Source of the DNA: Heyndrickxia sp050281185
GTDB lineage: Bacteria > Bacillota > Bacilli > Bacillales > Bacillaceae_C
Direction: 5' to 3'
DNA length: 64,000 nt
NCBI RefSeq assembly: GCF_050281185.1
Contig: NZ_JBNNWS010000001.1
Coordinates: forward strand, 186,001 to 250,000
A model generated the notes under the pieces. The model was given only the letters and a program-made list of their open reading frames with translations, had not been told where the DNA came from and made no database searches. The translations under genes and the position numbers were made by a program. Position 1 is the stretch's first letter; each line of letters begins with the position of its first letter. Of the stretch, positions 35,471 through 43,869 are shown one piece after another.

Positions 35471-36603
35471 CGACTATCTACTATTTCCCCTGCAAATAAA
35501 TACTTTTGAGTAACTGGAACTTCAATTTCTCGGCAAAATTGCTTTAGTTTCCGTTCTTCTCTTTGTGTTACTATGGATATTACTGTTCCCGATGTTGAAC
35601 CTAGTCTGCCAGTTCTGCCTGAACGGTGAGTATATTGTGAAACATTTTCAGGTAAGTCAAAATGGATCACAAATGGCAGGTTTGCAATGTCTAAGCCTCT
35701 TGCTGCTACCTCAGTTGTTAATAGTAATGAGTGTTCTCCTGTCTGAAGCCGATTAATCGCTTTTGCTCTAGCTTCCTTTTTTAGCTCGCTATGTAATTCT
35801 CCTACCGAATGTCCTTTAAATTTCATTTTTTCTGTTAGTACATTCAGCTTTCCGATATCATTCAAAAATACAAGGGCTTTCATCGAATTTACTCTATCTA
35901 GCTTACTTAAAATATCAATTTTTTCTCTTTCCTCACACACAAAATATATATGCTCAACTTTCCCGCTGTTTTCGGAAGTTTTTACCTGAATCGTTTCTGG
36001 ATTCTTCATTAATTTTTGAGCCGTTTGAATTGTATGATCCTGAAGTGTTGCAGAAAATAAAATTAATTGTCGTTCACTCAATGTCGATTTGATAATTCCT
36101 GAGATCGTTTGCATATATTCTGGTGTAATAAGTTGATCCCCTTCATCTAGAACGATAGATTTTACCTCATGCATTTTTACTTTTTTTTGCTTAATTAACT
36201 CGAATATTCTGCCAGGTGTTCCGACAATAATTTGTGGTCTCTTTTTTAATTTTTCCAGCTGCCGCTTCACATTTGCTCCACCAATAAAGGAGGCTGCCTG
36301 AATACTGCTGCCAACTGCCCAGGTTTGAATTTCCTGCAGAATTTGCATGACTAATTCCCTTGAAGGTGCAATGATGACTGCTTGTATATTTTTATTTCCT
36401 TCATTAATTTTTTCTAATAAAGGGAGTACATATGCTAAAGTTTTTCCGGTACCAGTCGGTGAGCTAGCCACCACATCCTTGCCTTCTAAAATAAGAGAAG
36501 CAGTCTCCTTTTGTATGGCAGTTGGATCTTCAAATCCTGCTTTACTCCATGCTTCTTGAAAATGAGGTTTTAACCCTGATAAAAATGGCCATTTACTAGT
36601 CAT
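35464..36603 (-). CDS. yfmL: DEAD-box-type ATP-dependent RNA helicase, YfmL-like
   Basis: 379 residues from ATG 36603 behind AAGGAG. Both RecA domains and the usual motifs are present: Q motif (FEDPTAIQ), motif I SSPTGTGKT, Ib TPGR, motif III SAT, and motif VI HRSGRTGR. Motif II reads DEGD (153-156), not DEAD. The length matches Bacillus subtilis YfmL (376), a helicase linked to 50S assembly and cold growth. It has no C-terminal RNA-binding extension. Confidence 0.85.
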   Translation of the reverse strand: MTSKWPFLSGLKPHFQEAWSKAGFEDPTAIQKETASLILEGKDVVASSPTGTGKTLAYVLPLLEKINEGNKNIQAVIIAPSRELVMQILQEIQTWAVGSSIQAASFIGGANVKRQLEKLKKRPQIIVGTPGRIFELIKQKKVKMHEVKSIVLDEGDQLITPEYMQTISGIIKSTLSERQLILFSATLQDHTIQTAQKLMKNPETIQVKTSENSGKVEHIYFVCEEREKIDILSKLDRVNSMKALVFLNDIGKLNVLTEKMKFKGHSVGELHSELKKEARAKAINRLQTGEHSLLLTTEVAARGLDIANLPFVIHFDLPENVSQYTHRSGRTGRLGSTSGTVISIVTQREERKLKQFCREIEVPVTQKYLFAGEIVDSRE

Positions 36604-36711
36604 AATACACTCCTTATACCTATTTGAGGCGTCCCATTGATTGAGTTTCACCTTATCATACACTAGATAAGCTTTACATGACAAACTTGTGTTCAATGGG
36701 ACTTTGTGAAT

Positions 36712-37701
36712 TTAAGAAATATTATAGTACTCTTTAAACCATTCACTAAATTTATTTAATCCATCTTCAATTTTTGTCGTTGGTCTATAATTAATATCCT
36801 TTACTAATTCTTCAATATCTGCAAATGTTTCTGGAACATCTCCTGGCTGCATTGGCAGGAATTTCTTTATTGCCTCCTTCCCTAATTGTTCTTCTAGTAT
36901 CTGGATAAAGTAATGCAGCTGAACTGGTTGATGATTCCCTATGTTATAAATTTTATATGGAGTCGGAGTTTTTGTGTGAGGGCCTTTCTTTATTAAGCGA
37001 AATATCGATTCTATTACATCATCAATATAGGTAAAATCCCTTTTCATATTCCCATAGTTATAGACTTGTATAGGCTGCTGGTTAATAATTGCATTCGAAA
37101 AAGTAAAATATGCCATATCCGGTCTGCCCCAAGGACCATAAACTGTAAAGAACCGCAACCCAGTTGTAGGAAGTTTATATAAGTGACAATACGTGTAAGC
37201 CATTAGCTCATTCGCTTTTTTTGTAGCTGCATATAAGCTAATCGGTTGGTCTACACGATCACTAACCGAAAAAGGAATTTGCTTGTTTTCACCATATACA
37301 GAGCTTGATGATGCATAAATTAAATGACTGATTTGATGCATTTTACAGCATTCTAATATATTTGCAAAACCAACAACATTTGCTTGAATATACACATGGG
37401 GATTTTCCAAGCTATATCTAACACCTGCTTGGGCAGCTAAATGTATAACTAACTCGAAATCATATTGGTCAAAAATACTTTCCAATAATTCAAGATTTTC
37501 GATAGACCCTTTTATAAAAAGGAAATTCTGATATTTTTTCAGCAAACTTAATCGATCGTCCTTTAGGGTTGTGCTATAATAATCATTTATATTATCAATG
37601 CCGATCACACTATAGCCTTCATCTAATAATCGCTTTGATAAATGATAGCCTATGAAACCCGCACACCCAGTGACTAATACATATTTTTTAAACTGCTGCA
37701 C
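36712..37701 (-). CDS. NAD-dependent epimerase, UDP-glucuronate 4-epimerase type
   Basis: 329 residues of the extended short-chain dehydrogenase family. NAD loop TGCAGFIGYHL is at about 11-21, SSSSVYG near 130, and catalytic YAATK near 152. The insertion VYGPWGRPDMAYFTFSNAI is characteristic of UDP-glucuronate 4-epimerases (LspL/Cap1J type), which make UDP-galacturonate. Its position directly after ugd supports this. GTG start about 10 nt after AAGGAG. The gene pair probably supplies sugars for a surface or spore glycan. Confidence 0.88.
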   Translation of the reverse strand: MQQFKKYVLVTGCAGFIGYHLSKRLLDEGYSVIGIDNINDYYSTTLKDDRLSLLKKYQNFLFIKGSIENLELLESIFDQYDFELVIHLAAQAGVRYSLENPHVYIQANVVGFANILECCKMHQISHLIYASSSSVYGENKQIPFSVSDRVDQPISLYAATKKANELMAYTYCHLYKLPTTGLRFFTVYGPWGRPDMAYFTFSNAIINQQPIQVYNYGNMKRDFTYIDDVIESIFRLIKKGPHTKTPTPYKIYNIGNHQPVQLHYFIQILEEQLGKEAIKKFLPMQPGDVPETFADIEELVKDINYRPTTKIEDGLNKFSEWFKEYYNIS

Positions 37702-37727
37702 CTCTCCCGTGCTCCTTTTTAATTATT

Positions 37728-39038
37728 TTATTCAAAATTTGTGTTTCCCACTCCAAAATAACGGTATCCTAATTTAAGCATTTTAAATGGATCAAGTGTA
37801 TTTCTACCATCAAAAACAAAAGGCTGAGATACTAGATTTATTGCACTCTGCCAATCAATATTAATGATCTCATTCCATTCTGTTACAATTAATAAAGCGT
37901 CTGCCCCTTTTAATGCATCTAATGGAGTGGATGCATAATTTATGTTAGGAAATAATTTTTTTACATGTTCTGCCCCTTTTGGATCGTATGCTGTAATAGA
38001 GGCTTGGTTTTTTAGGAGAAATTCAATTATTTTAAGGGAGGATGCTTCTCTAATATCATCTGTTTGGGGTTTGAATGTAAGGCCAAGAATAGCAATATGT
38101 CTGCCTGAAAGTGTACCAAATACTTGACTCACTTTTTCCATAAACCATTCTGCTTGAGTTTGGTTCACATATGATACAGCCTGTAGTATATGCATCGGAT
38201 TCTGATTTTCTGCGGCTAGTGTCAATAAAGCTTTAATATCTTTTGGAAAACATGAACCGCCATATCCTATTCCTGCTTGGAGGAAATGAGGACCAATTCG
38301 GCTATCCATTCCCATTCCCTTTGCAACTTGATTCACATTCACGCCAATTTGATCGCATAGTCTTGCCAATTCATTTATAAATGAAATTTTCGTGGCTAAA
38401 AATGCGTTGGATGCGTACTTAATCATTTCAGCATTTTTAACAGTCGTAAAAATAATCTTTGAGTCTACCTCTTTATATAATTCTTCCATTATTTTCTGTG
38501 CTTTCTCAGAATCTGTGCCGATAACAACCCTTTCCGGGTACAAAGCATCATGTAACGCTTTTCCTTCTCTTAGGAATTCTGGATTTGAAACAAGATCGAA
38601 TGAAATTTCAAGTTTTCTTTTTGATAGTTCATTCAAAATAATGCCTTTTAACTTATCACCTGTTCCTATCGGTACTGTACTCTTAGTGACGATCACTTTA
38701 TAATCATTTATCAATCTTCCAATTTCTCTTGCCACTTCTTCCACATAAGTTAAATCAGCTTCTCCATTCTCTAAAGAGGGGGTTCCTACTGTAATAAATA
38801 TTAAATCGCATGGTTCAATACTTTCTTCCAAATTACTTGTAAATGAAATTTTTGCGTCCAATATAAACTCTTTTAGTAATTCTTCTACTCCCTCCTCATA
38901 AAAAGGAAGGATTGATTGGTTAAATTGTTTTATTTTTTCTTGATCTTTATCAATGACAGTTACCTTATGTCCATTTTTTGCAAAGATGACACTTGTTGTG
39001 GCACCTACATAACCCGCACCGATAACTGCTATTTTCAT
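37728..39038 (-). CDS. UDP-glucose 6-dehydrogenase
   Basis: 436 residues from ATG 39038. The NAD loop IGAGYVG is at 6-12 and KSTVPIGTGDKL in the middle. The catalytic Cys lies in GYGGSCFPKDIKAL. The C-terminal UDP-binding domain has ILGLTFKPQTDDIREASSL. It oxidises UDP-glucose twice to UDP-glucuronate. It is followed in the operon by the 4-epimerase and preceded by galU. Relatives in Bacillus include TuaD and YtcA/Ugd. I cannot choose between them. Confidence 0.93.
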   Translation of the reverse strand: MKIAVIGAGYVGATTSVIFAKNGHKVTVIDKDQEKIKQFNQSILPFYEEGVEELLKEFILDAKISFTSNLEESIEPCDLIFITVGTPSLENGEADLTYVEEVAREIGRLINDYKVIVTKSTVPIGTGDKLKGIILNELSKRKLEISFDLVSNPEFLREGKALHDALYPERVVIGTDSEKAQKIMEELYKEVDSKIIFTTVKNAEMIKYASNAFLATKISFINELARLCDQIGVNVNQVAKGMGMDSRIGPHFLQAGIGYGGSCFPKDIKALLTLAAENQNPMHILQAVSYVNQTQAEWFMEKVSQVFGTLSGRHIAILGLTFKPQTDDIREASSLKIIEFLLKNQASITAYDPKGAEHVKKLFPNINYASTPLDALKGADALLIVTEWNEIINIDWQSAINLVSQPFVFDGRNTLDPFKMLKLGYRYFGVGNTNFE

Positions 39039-39091
39039 AAGGGTCACCCATTTCCATCCATTTTCAATACTGTTTACCTAATGGTTTTTGC

Positions 39092-39226
39092 TATTTCGTA
39101 CAATGTGTAAAAACCAACTATCATTTGGTTTCGGGGCATCTTTTCTTAGAATATACTTTACATAGAAGCGTTTGCTTATATTATTTAGATTTTCGATTCA
39201 ACAACATCATCATTTAAGAAAAGAGC
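39092..39226. repeat. Second dispersed repeat type, copy B
   Basis: Same ordered blocks as copy A (35255-35430). It lies between galU and ugd and fills most of their intergenic space, so the two genes may not share a single simple transcript. Confidence 0.65.
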
Positions 39227-39235
39227 GTTATCACT

Positions 39236-40126
39236 TTAACTTTTATCTTTTAATTCCTCCTGCTTAATAACCTCTTTTAAATATTTTAAAACTTCTTCGT
39301 GTAAGTCTTGCCGCTTTAGAGCAAAATCTATAGTTGCTCGTATAAAACCTACTTTATTTCCAATATCATAGCGTTGACCTTGAAAATTATAAGCTAACAC
39401 TGCTTGAGAAAGGTTCAATATTTTAATTGCATCTGTCAATTGTACTTCTCCTCCAGCACCGGGAGGTAAGTCTTTTAAAATATCAAAAATTTCTGGCCGT
39501 AAAATATATCTTCCTAGAATAGCAAAACGAGAAGGGGCTTCTTCCACTTTTGGTTTTTCCACTAAGGTATCAATATTAATGACATTCTCATCAATTTCAT
39601 TGCCCTTTGGTTTAATAATTCCATAATTCGAAACTTCATCGATTGCTACCTGTTGCACACCTACTACCGTTGAATGATAGCGGTTAAAGACCTCGATCAA
39701 TTGTTTCAGACAAGGTTTCGAAGATTTGATGATATCATCGCCTAGTAAGACAGCAAATGGTTCATTTCCAACAAAACTTCTTGCACAATAAATGGCATTT
39801 CCTAACCCTTTAGGCTCCTTCTGACGGATATAATGAATGTTCGCTAAACTCGATATATATTGAATATCTTTAAGAATTCCATATTTATTTTTCTTTAAAA
39901 GAGTTTCTTCTAACTCATAGGATTTATCAAAATGATCTTCAATTGAACGTTTGCTGCGTCCGCTTATAATAATGATATCCTCAATTCCAGATGCGACTGC
40001 TTCTTCAATAATATATTGAATCGTTGGCTTATCAACAATAGGAAGCATTTCTTTAGGTAATGCCTTTGTGGCAGGGAGAAACCTTGTACCCAAGCCCGCT
40101 GCTGGGATAATAGCTTTGCGAATCAT
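39236..40126 (-). CDS. galU: UTP-glucose-1-phosphate uridylyltransferase
   Basis: 296 residues. The nucleotidyltransferase signature PAAGLGTRFLPATKALPKEMLPIVDKP is near the N-terminus (about 8-34). GDDI is near residue 132 (metal and UTP binding) and the EKP and GRYIL motifs follow. It makes UDP-glucose from UTP and glucose-1-phosphate, the substrate of the ugd product downstream. The symbol could equally be gtaB or yngB in Bacillus terms. Confidence 0.93.
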   Translation of the reverse strand: MIRKAIIPAAGLGTRFLPATKALPKEMLPIVDKPTIQYIIEEAVASGIEDIIIISGRSKRSIEDHFDKSYELEETLLKKNKYGILKDIQYISSLANIHYIRQKEPKGLGNAIYCARSFVGNEPFAVLLGDDIIKSSKPCLKQLIEVFNRYHSTVVGVQQVAIDEVSNYGIIKPKGNEIDENVINIDTLVEKPKVEEAPSRFAILGRYILRPEIFDILKDLPPGAGGEVQLTDAIKILNLSQAVLAYNFQGQRYDIGNKVGFIRATIDFALKRQDLHEEVLKYLKEVIKQEELKDKS

Positions 40127-40288
40127 TCCCCTCCCCCTCTCTTCAAGTAGCCCTTTATATTTTCTATGTTAAACAGACTATTAGTGTATGTGGGTTTACC
40201 TAGTAATGAGAAATTTATTTAAAAAGACTATTCAAGTTCTTTGCTGCTCGGGCTGAATAATTATCAATAATTGATTAAACTGCCCTAT

Positions 40289-40315
40289 ACAATTATTTTC
40301 CACAGACATAAGTTA
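40289..40315 (+). promoter_or_regulatory. Candidate sigma-K promoter of the cotS operon
   Basis: ACA, then 15 nt, then CATAAGTTA, fits the late mother-cell sigma-K pattern (AC at -35, CATAnnnTA at -10). The start codon is 60 nt downstream. Confidence 0.5.
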
Positions 40316-40374
40316 ATAAAAAATGGACTAATTCCCTTAAAAATCGATTTATGAATAAGACTAGGAGGAATAGT

Positions 40375-41466
40375 ATGGAGAAAAGCCTAATTGAACCTTG
40401 GGTAGAAGATGAACTTACTTATGAATTTTTTGTACCTGATTATATTAAAAAGCTAGCGCAAGAGGTACTTAAAAATTACGATTTTTCTGTTAAGAGAATT
40501 CAAATAGTTACAACAAAACCCGATAAAGGCGGTGCTATTTGGAAACTCGAAACAAATTCAGGCCCTAAAAGTTTAAAACTATTACACCGTAGGCCAACTA
40601 GAAGTATGTTTAGCTTGGGAGCTCAGGAGTATTTAGTTGATGTTCAAAAGTCAAGAGTTCCCGCAATTATAAAAACAAAAGACGAAAAAAATTATGTTGA
40701 GGCGGGAGGAAAACTTTGGTTTGTTGCTGAGTGGATAGAACCTCTAAAACCGGTTACAAAAGATTTGAATGGGGCTAAACAGCTATGCTATGCCCTAGGT
40801 GAATTTCATCGGTTAAGCAAAGGTTATGTCCCTCCTAATCAAGCTGAAATCTCTTCAAGATTGCATAAATGGCCCAAATCCTATGAAAAAATGATCAGAA
40901 AACTAGACTGGTTTCGAAACCTTGCGAAAGCCTATAATGAAAAGCCTGCAAGTTCATACTTATTAACTGTGATAGATGAATTTGAAGAACAGGCAAAAAA
41001 GGGATTAGAATTTCTTAACCAATCAAGCTATTTAGACTTAGTAAAACTGGGAAATGAAAATTGGGGATTAGTTCACCAGGATTACGGCTGGTCAAACGGA
41101 CAAATGGGACCTAATGGAATGTGGATCATTGACCTTGATGGTGTTGCCTACGACCTTCCAATTCGTGACTTAAGAAAACTAATTAGCGGTACAATGGCAG
41201 ATTCCTATAAATGGGATGTAACATGGGTTAGAGAAATGATTAAATCCTACCATGAAGCAAACCCATTAAATGCTGAGCTATATGAGATTTTAATGATTGA
41301 TTTGTCACTTCCTAATGAATTTTATAAAAATATTAAAGAAGTCGTATATGATCCCGAATTATTTTTAAATGAAGAAACAAAGAGATTAATGCAAAGGATT
41401 GTTATAACTGAACGGTCAAAATGGCCTGTTCTAAAACAAATCCAAGATGATTGGAAGGGAGAATAA
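40375..41466 (+). CDS. CotS-family spore coat protein (kinase-like fold)
   Basis: 363 residues from ATG 40375, 6 nt after AGGAGG. The protein resembles the CotS/YutH/YtaA family, which has an aminoglycoside-phosphotransferase-like fold. The LGNENWGLVHQDYGWSNGQM and WIIDLDGVAYDLPIRDLRK blocks match the catalytic-loop and DxD regions (HQDYGWSN, IDLDG). The phosphotransferase residues therefore look intact. It is followed by the glycosyltransferase with stop and start 2 nt apart, the same pairing as cotS-cotSA in Bacillus subtilis. Confidence 0.88.
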   Translation: MEKSLIEPWVEDELTYEFFVPDYIKKLAQEVLKNYDFSVKRIQIVTTKPDKGGAIWKLETNSGPKSLKLLHRRPTRSMFSLGAQEYLVDVQKSRVPAIIKTKDEKNYVEAGGKLWFVAEWIEPLKPVTKDLNGAKQLCYALGEFHRLSKGYVPPNQAEISSRLHKWPKSYEKMIRKLDWFRNLAKAYNEKPASSYLLTVIDEFEEQAKKGLEFLNQSSYLDLVKLGNENWGLVHQDYGWSNGQMGPNGMWIIDLDGVAYDLPIRDLRKLISGTMADSYKWDVTWVREMIKSYHEANPLNAELYEILMIDLSLPNEFYKNIKEVVYDPELFLNEETKRLMQRIVITERSKWPVLKQIQDDWKGE

Positions 41467-41468
41467 TA

Positions 41469-43235
41469 ATGAAAGTATTAATGATTTGTACTGAAAAGCT
41501 ACCTGTCCCTCCCATATTAGGAGGAGCCATTCAAACTTATATATCTGGTATCCTTCCACATTTAAGTAAACATCATGAAATTACAGTACTTGGCGTTAAT
41601 GATGAATCTCTCCCTGATAAAGAGACCGTAGATGGAATTCAGTATGTACGTATTCCTGGTAAAGTTTTTGATATATATAAAGAAGGCGTTATTTCTTATG
41701 TTGAATCAAATCAATTCGATCTTATTCATATCTTTAATCGCCCTCGCCTTGTCATGCCGGTTAGAAAATTAGCACCTCATTCAAAGATTACATTAAGCAT
41801 GCACAATGATATGTTTAAACTCGAAAAAATTGATTCTCCAGAGGCAGAAGCTGTAATAGATGAAGTATCAAATATTGTAACGATTAGTAATTATATCGGA
41901 GACGTAATAAAGCAACAATACCCACAAGCCGCTTCCAAACTACACACTATTTATTCTGGGGTAGATTCTGAGCGATTTTTACCTGGCAGCCATCCAAAAA
42001 TGAGAAATATAAGAAATGAACTTCGTAAGAAACATGGATTAGAAGGGAAAACTGTCCTTTTATTTACAGGAAGACTTTCACATAACAAAGGGGTAGACAA
42101 ATTAGTCAGGGCTCTACCTAAGCTTTCAAGAAGATTTAGAAATTTAGCTTTAGTAATAGTTGGAAGTAATTGGTTTAGTCAAAATGATGTTACTGATTAT
42201 GTCGCTTATGTAAGAGCGTTGGCAAAAAAGGCGCCTATACCTATTGTTACTACAGGTTTCGTCGCACCAAGTGAAATACAAAATTGGTACGCTGCAAGTG
42301 ATTTATTTGTATGTACCTCTCAATGGCAAGAACCACTTGCTAGGGTGCATTACGAAGCAATGGCAGCAGGTCTTCCAATCATCACTACAGCAAGAGGCGG
42401 TAATCCAGAAGTAATCCTTTTAAGAGAAAATGGTCTTGTTGTGGAACGCCCAGGGGATCCAGATGATTTTGTAGAAAAGATTACAGAAATCCTTTCGAGT
42501 ACGTCCTTAATGAAAAAAATGGGGGAAAAAGGAAGAGAACTTGCAGTATCTCGATACCAATGGGACAGAGTAGCTTCTGACTTGCTTGCCGTTTGGGAAC
42601 TGTCTATGCAAGCACCGCTCTCAACTATTGCTCAAGATGCTCCTAATGGAAATATTATTGACTTTGAAGAAGCAAAAGAGATGAAACTTGAGCAAGAGAG
42701 AGAGGCAGAGCATAATTCGATACCTGAGCAGGAGAAAGTCTCAGAGCACTATTCACATCGTGAGTATGAAAAAGAGGCAGAACGCTATTCAAGACATGAA
42801 CGTGAAAGAGAAGAAGCACGTCGTGAGAGACGGGAACGTGAAAGAGAAGAAGCACGTCGTGAGAGACGGGAACGTGAAAGAGAAGAAGCACGTCGTGAGA
42901 GACGGGAACGCGAAAGAGAAGAAGCACGTCGTGAGAGACGGGAACGCGAAAGAGAAGAAGCACGTCGTGAGAGACGGGAACGCGGAAGAGAAGAAACTCA
43001 TCACGAGAGACGGGAACGTAAAAAAGAGCATGCACGTTATACGAGACATGAACGTAAAAGAGATACAAAACGTAATGCGAGTCGGGAACGTGAAAGAGAG
43101 GCACAACACCATAGAAGTAGCCATCATCATATAAGAAAGGATCGACGCACAGCCATTAAGAAGGAAAAAATCGTAAAGTCGATTAATTATATTTGGAAGC
43201 CAAACAATAATAAGTCAACTTACGTATCCAAATAA
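41469..43235 (+). CDS. CotSA-like glycosyltransferase (GT4) with a charged repeat tail and CotB-type C-terminus
   Basis: 588 residues from ATG 41469. Residues 1-390 are a GT-B fold retaining glycosyltransferase of family 4, like spore coat protein CotSA (377 aa), with SMHNDMFKLEK, FTGRLSHNKGVDKLVRAL, and the E-x7-E region QEPLARVHYEAMAAG. Past residue 400 comes an unusual tail. It is a glutamate/arginine-rich stretch with five near-identical 12-residue units EEARRERRERER (about 446-510), then a basic region. It ends in KIVKSINYIWK, almost the same as the end of the CotB-like protein next door. The tail roughly adds 200 residues to the usual length. Confidence 0.85.
   Translation: MKVLMICTEKLPVPPILGGAIQTYISGILPHLSKHHEITVLGVNDESLPDKETVDGIQYVRIPGKVFDIYKEGVISYVESNQFDLIHIFNRPRLVMPVRKLAPHSKITLSMHNDMFKLEKIDSPEAEAVIDEVSNIVTISNYIGDVIKQQYPQAASKLHTIYSGVDSERFLPGSHPKMRNIRNELRKKHGLEGKTVLLFTGRLSHNKGVDKLVRALPKLSRRFRNLALVIVGSNWFSQNDVTDYVAYVRALAKKAPIPIVTTGFVAPSEIQNWYAASDLFVCTSQWQEPLARVHYEAMAAGLPIITTARGGNPEVILLRENGLVVERPGDPDDFVEKITEILSSTSLMKKMGEKGRELAVSRYQWDRVASDLLAVWELSMQAPLSTIAQDAPNGNIIDFEEAKEMKLEQEREAEHNSIPEQEKVSEHYSHREYEKEAERYSRHEREREEARRERREREREEARRERREREREEARRERREREREEARRERREREREEARRERRERGREETHHERRERKKEHARYTRHERKRDTKRNASREREREAQHHRSSHHHIRKDRRTAIKKEKIVKSINYIWKPNNNKSTYVSK
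42806..43000 (+). repeat. 36-bp in-frame tandem repeat in the glycosyltransferase tail
   Basis: Five near-identical units starting about 42811, 42847, 42883, 42919 and 42955, differing mainly at one synonymous position (CGT/CGC), followed by degenerate units. Low divergence indicates recent expansion. Confidence 0.88.
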
Positions 43236-43238
43236 TAA

Positions 43239-43442
43239 GAAAAGCGCAAGCGCCGTAGGTCTTGCGTACGGATTTTGTAGTCATCGACTGAGAAAAAGGA
43301 GACACGACGAGGGACGAGTCGATGTTGACTTATCGTAGGGAGAAGACGTAGAAATCCGCTAGCCGATAGGCGCTGGAGCTAGACACAGCAGACACTTTTT
43401 ATGCCTAATATCCTTAGTAAATTTTATACTTTCTTACCTTTT
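43239..43442 (+). repeat. Structured dispersed repeat, copy 5 (with tail)
   Basis: Begins 3 nt after the glycosyltransferase stop codon. It is the short form, with no hairpin inserts, and has the complete tail. Confidence 0.88.
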
Positions 43443-43493
43443 CAGAAAGGAAGAATTTACTTATCTATGCTCCAAAAGATTTTCACAAAACAG

Positions 43494-43530
43494 GGGCTGT
43501 CTGAAAAGTAAGTATCAGACAGTCCCTTTT
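43494..43530 (+). terminator. Terminator-like hairpin after the cotS operon
   Basis: The stem GGGCTGTCTGA / TCAGACAGTCCC with one mismatch is followed by TTTT. Hairpins with this sequence also border some insertion sequences, so it could be a remnant end. Confidence 0.6.
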
Positions 43531-43689
43531 AAGCTTTATTTTTGGAATACTTCCGTCACTATTGAACATTCGTTTTTTATTCTTATCACACAACCGAAAA
43601 TGCATATCCCATTTATCAAAAGGCTTGTCCCTTCGCATAATTGATGAAGGAAACTTCTTTCGGGAATACATAAAAAAATGAGCTCGTTT

Positions 43690-43785
43690 CAGCAGCGTTT
43701 CTTCATAAATGTTTCTGCTAAATAGTTTTGTGCTGATATTTAAGATTTACGATTAAAGTGTTAATAAAGTTTAAGAAAGGAGCCT
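43690..43785. repeat. Partial copy of the second dispersed repeat type
   Basis: Only the 3' half is recognisable: ATTTAAGATTTACGATT and AAAGTTTAAGAAAGGAGCC, similar to the ends of the copies at 35.3 and 39.1 kb. No gene is recognised in the stretch 43443-43869. A 62-codon minus-strand frame there has no ribosome-binding site. Confidence 0.45.
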
Positions 43786-43869
43786 TCGTTAAATAATAAG
43801 TTAGGTGCACTAGCTGCCCACCAATGCACCATCTATTTTCGATATGATGGGATTAGTCTGAAAAATAAA

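Noticed and set aside
42655..43134. Long open frames on the other strand and in a second plus frame across the glycosyltransferase tail
   Set aside because: They are by-products of the 36-bp repeat, lack ribosome-binding sites and have no domain.
43483..43671. 62-codon minus-strand ORF beside a GGGCTGTCTGA hairpin, possible transposase remnant
   Set aside because: It has no ribosome-binding site and no recognisable transposase motif. The hairpin alone does not prove an insertion sequence.
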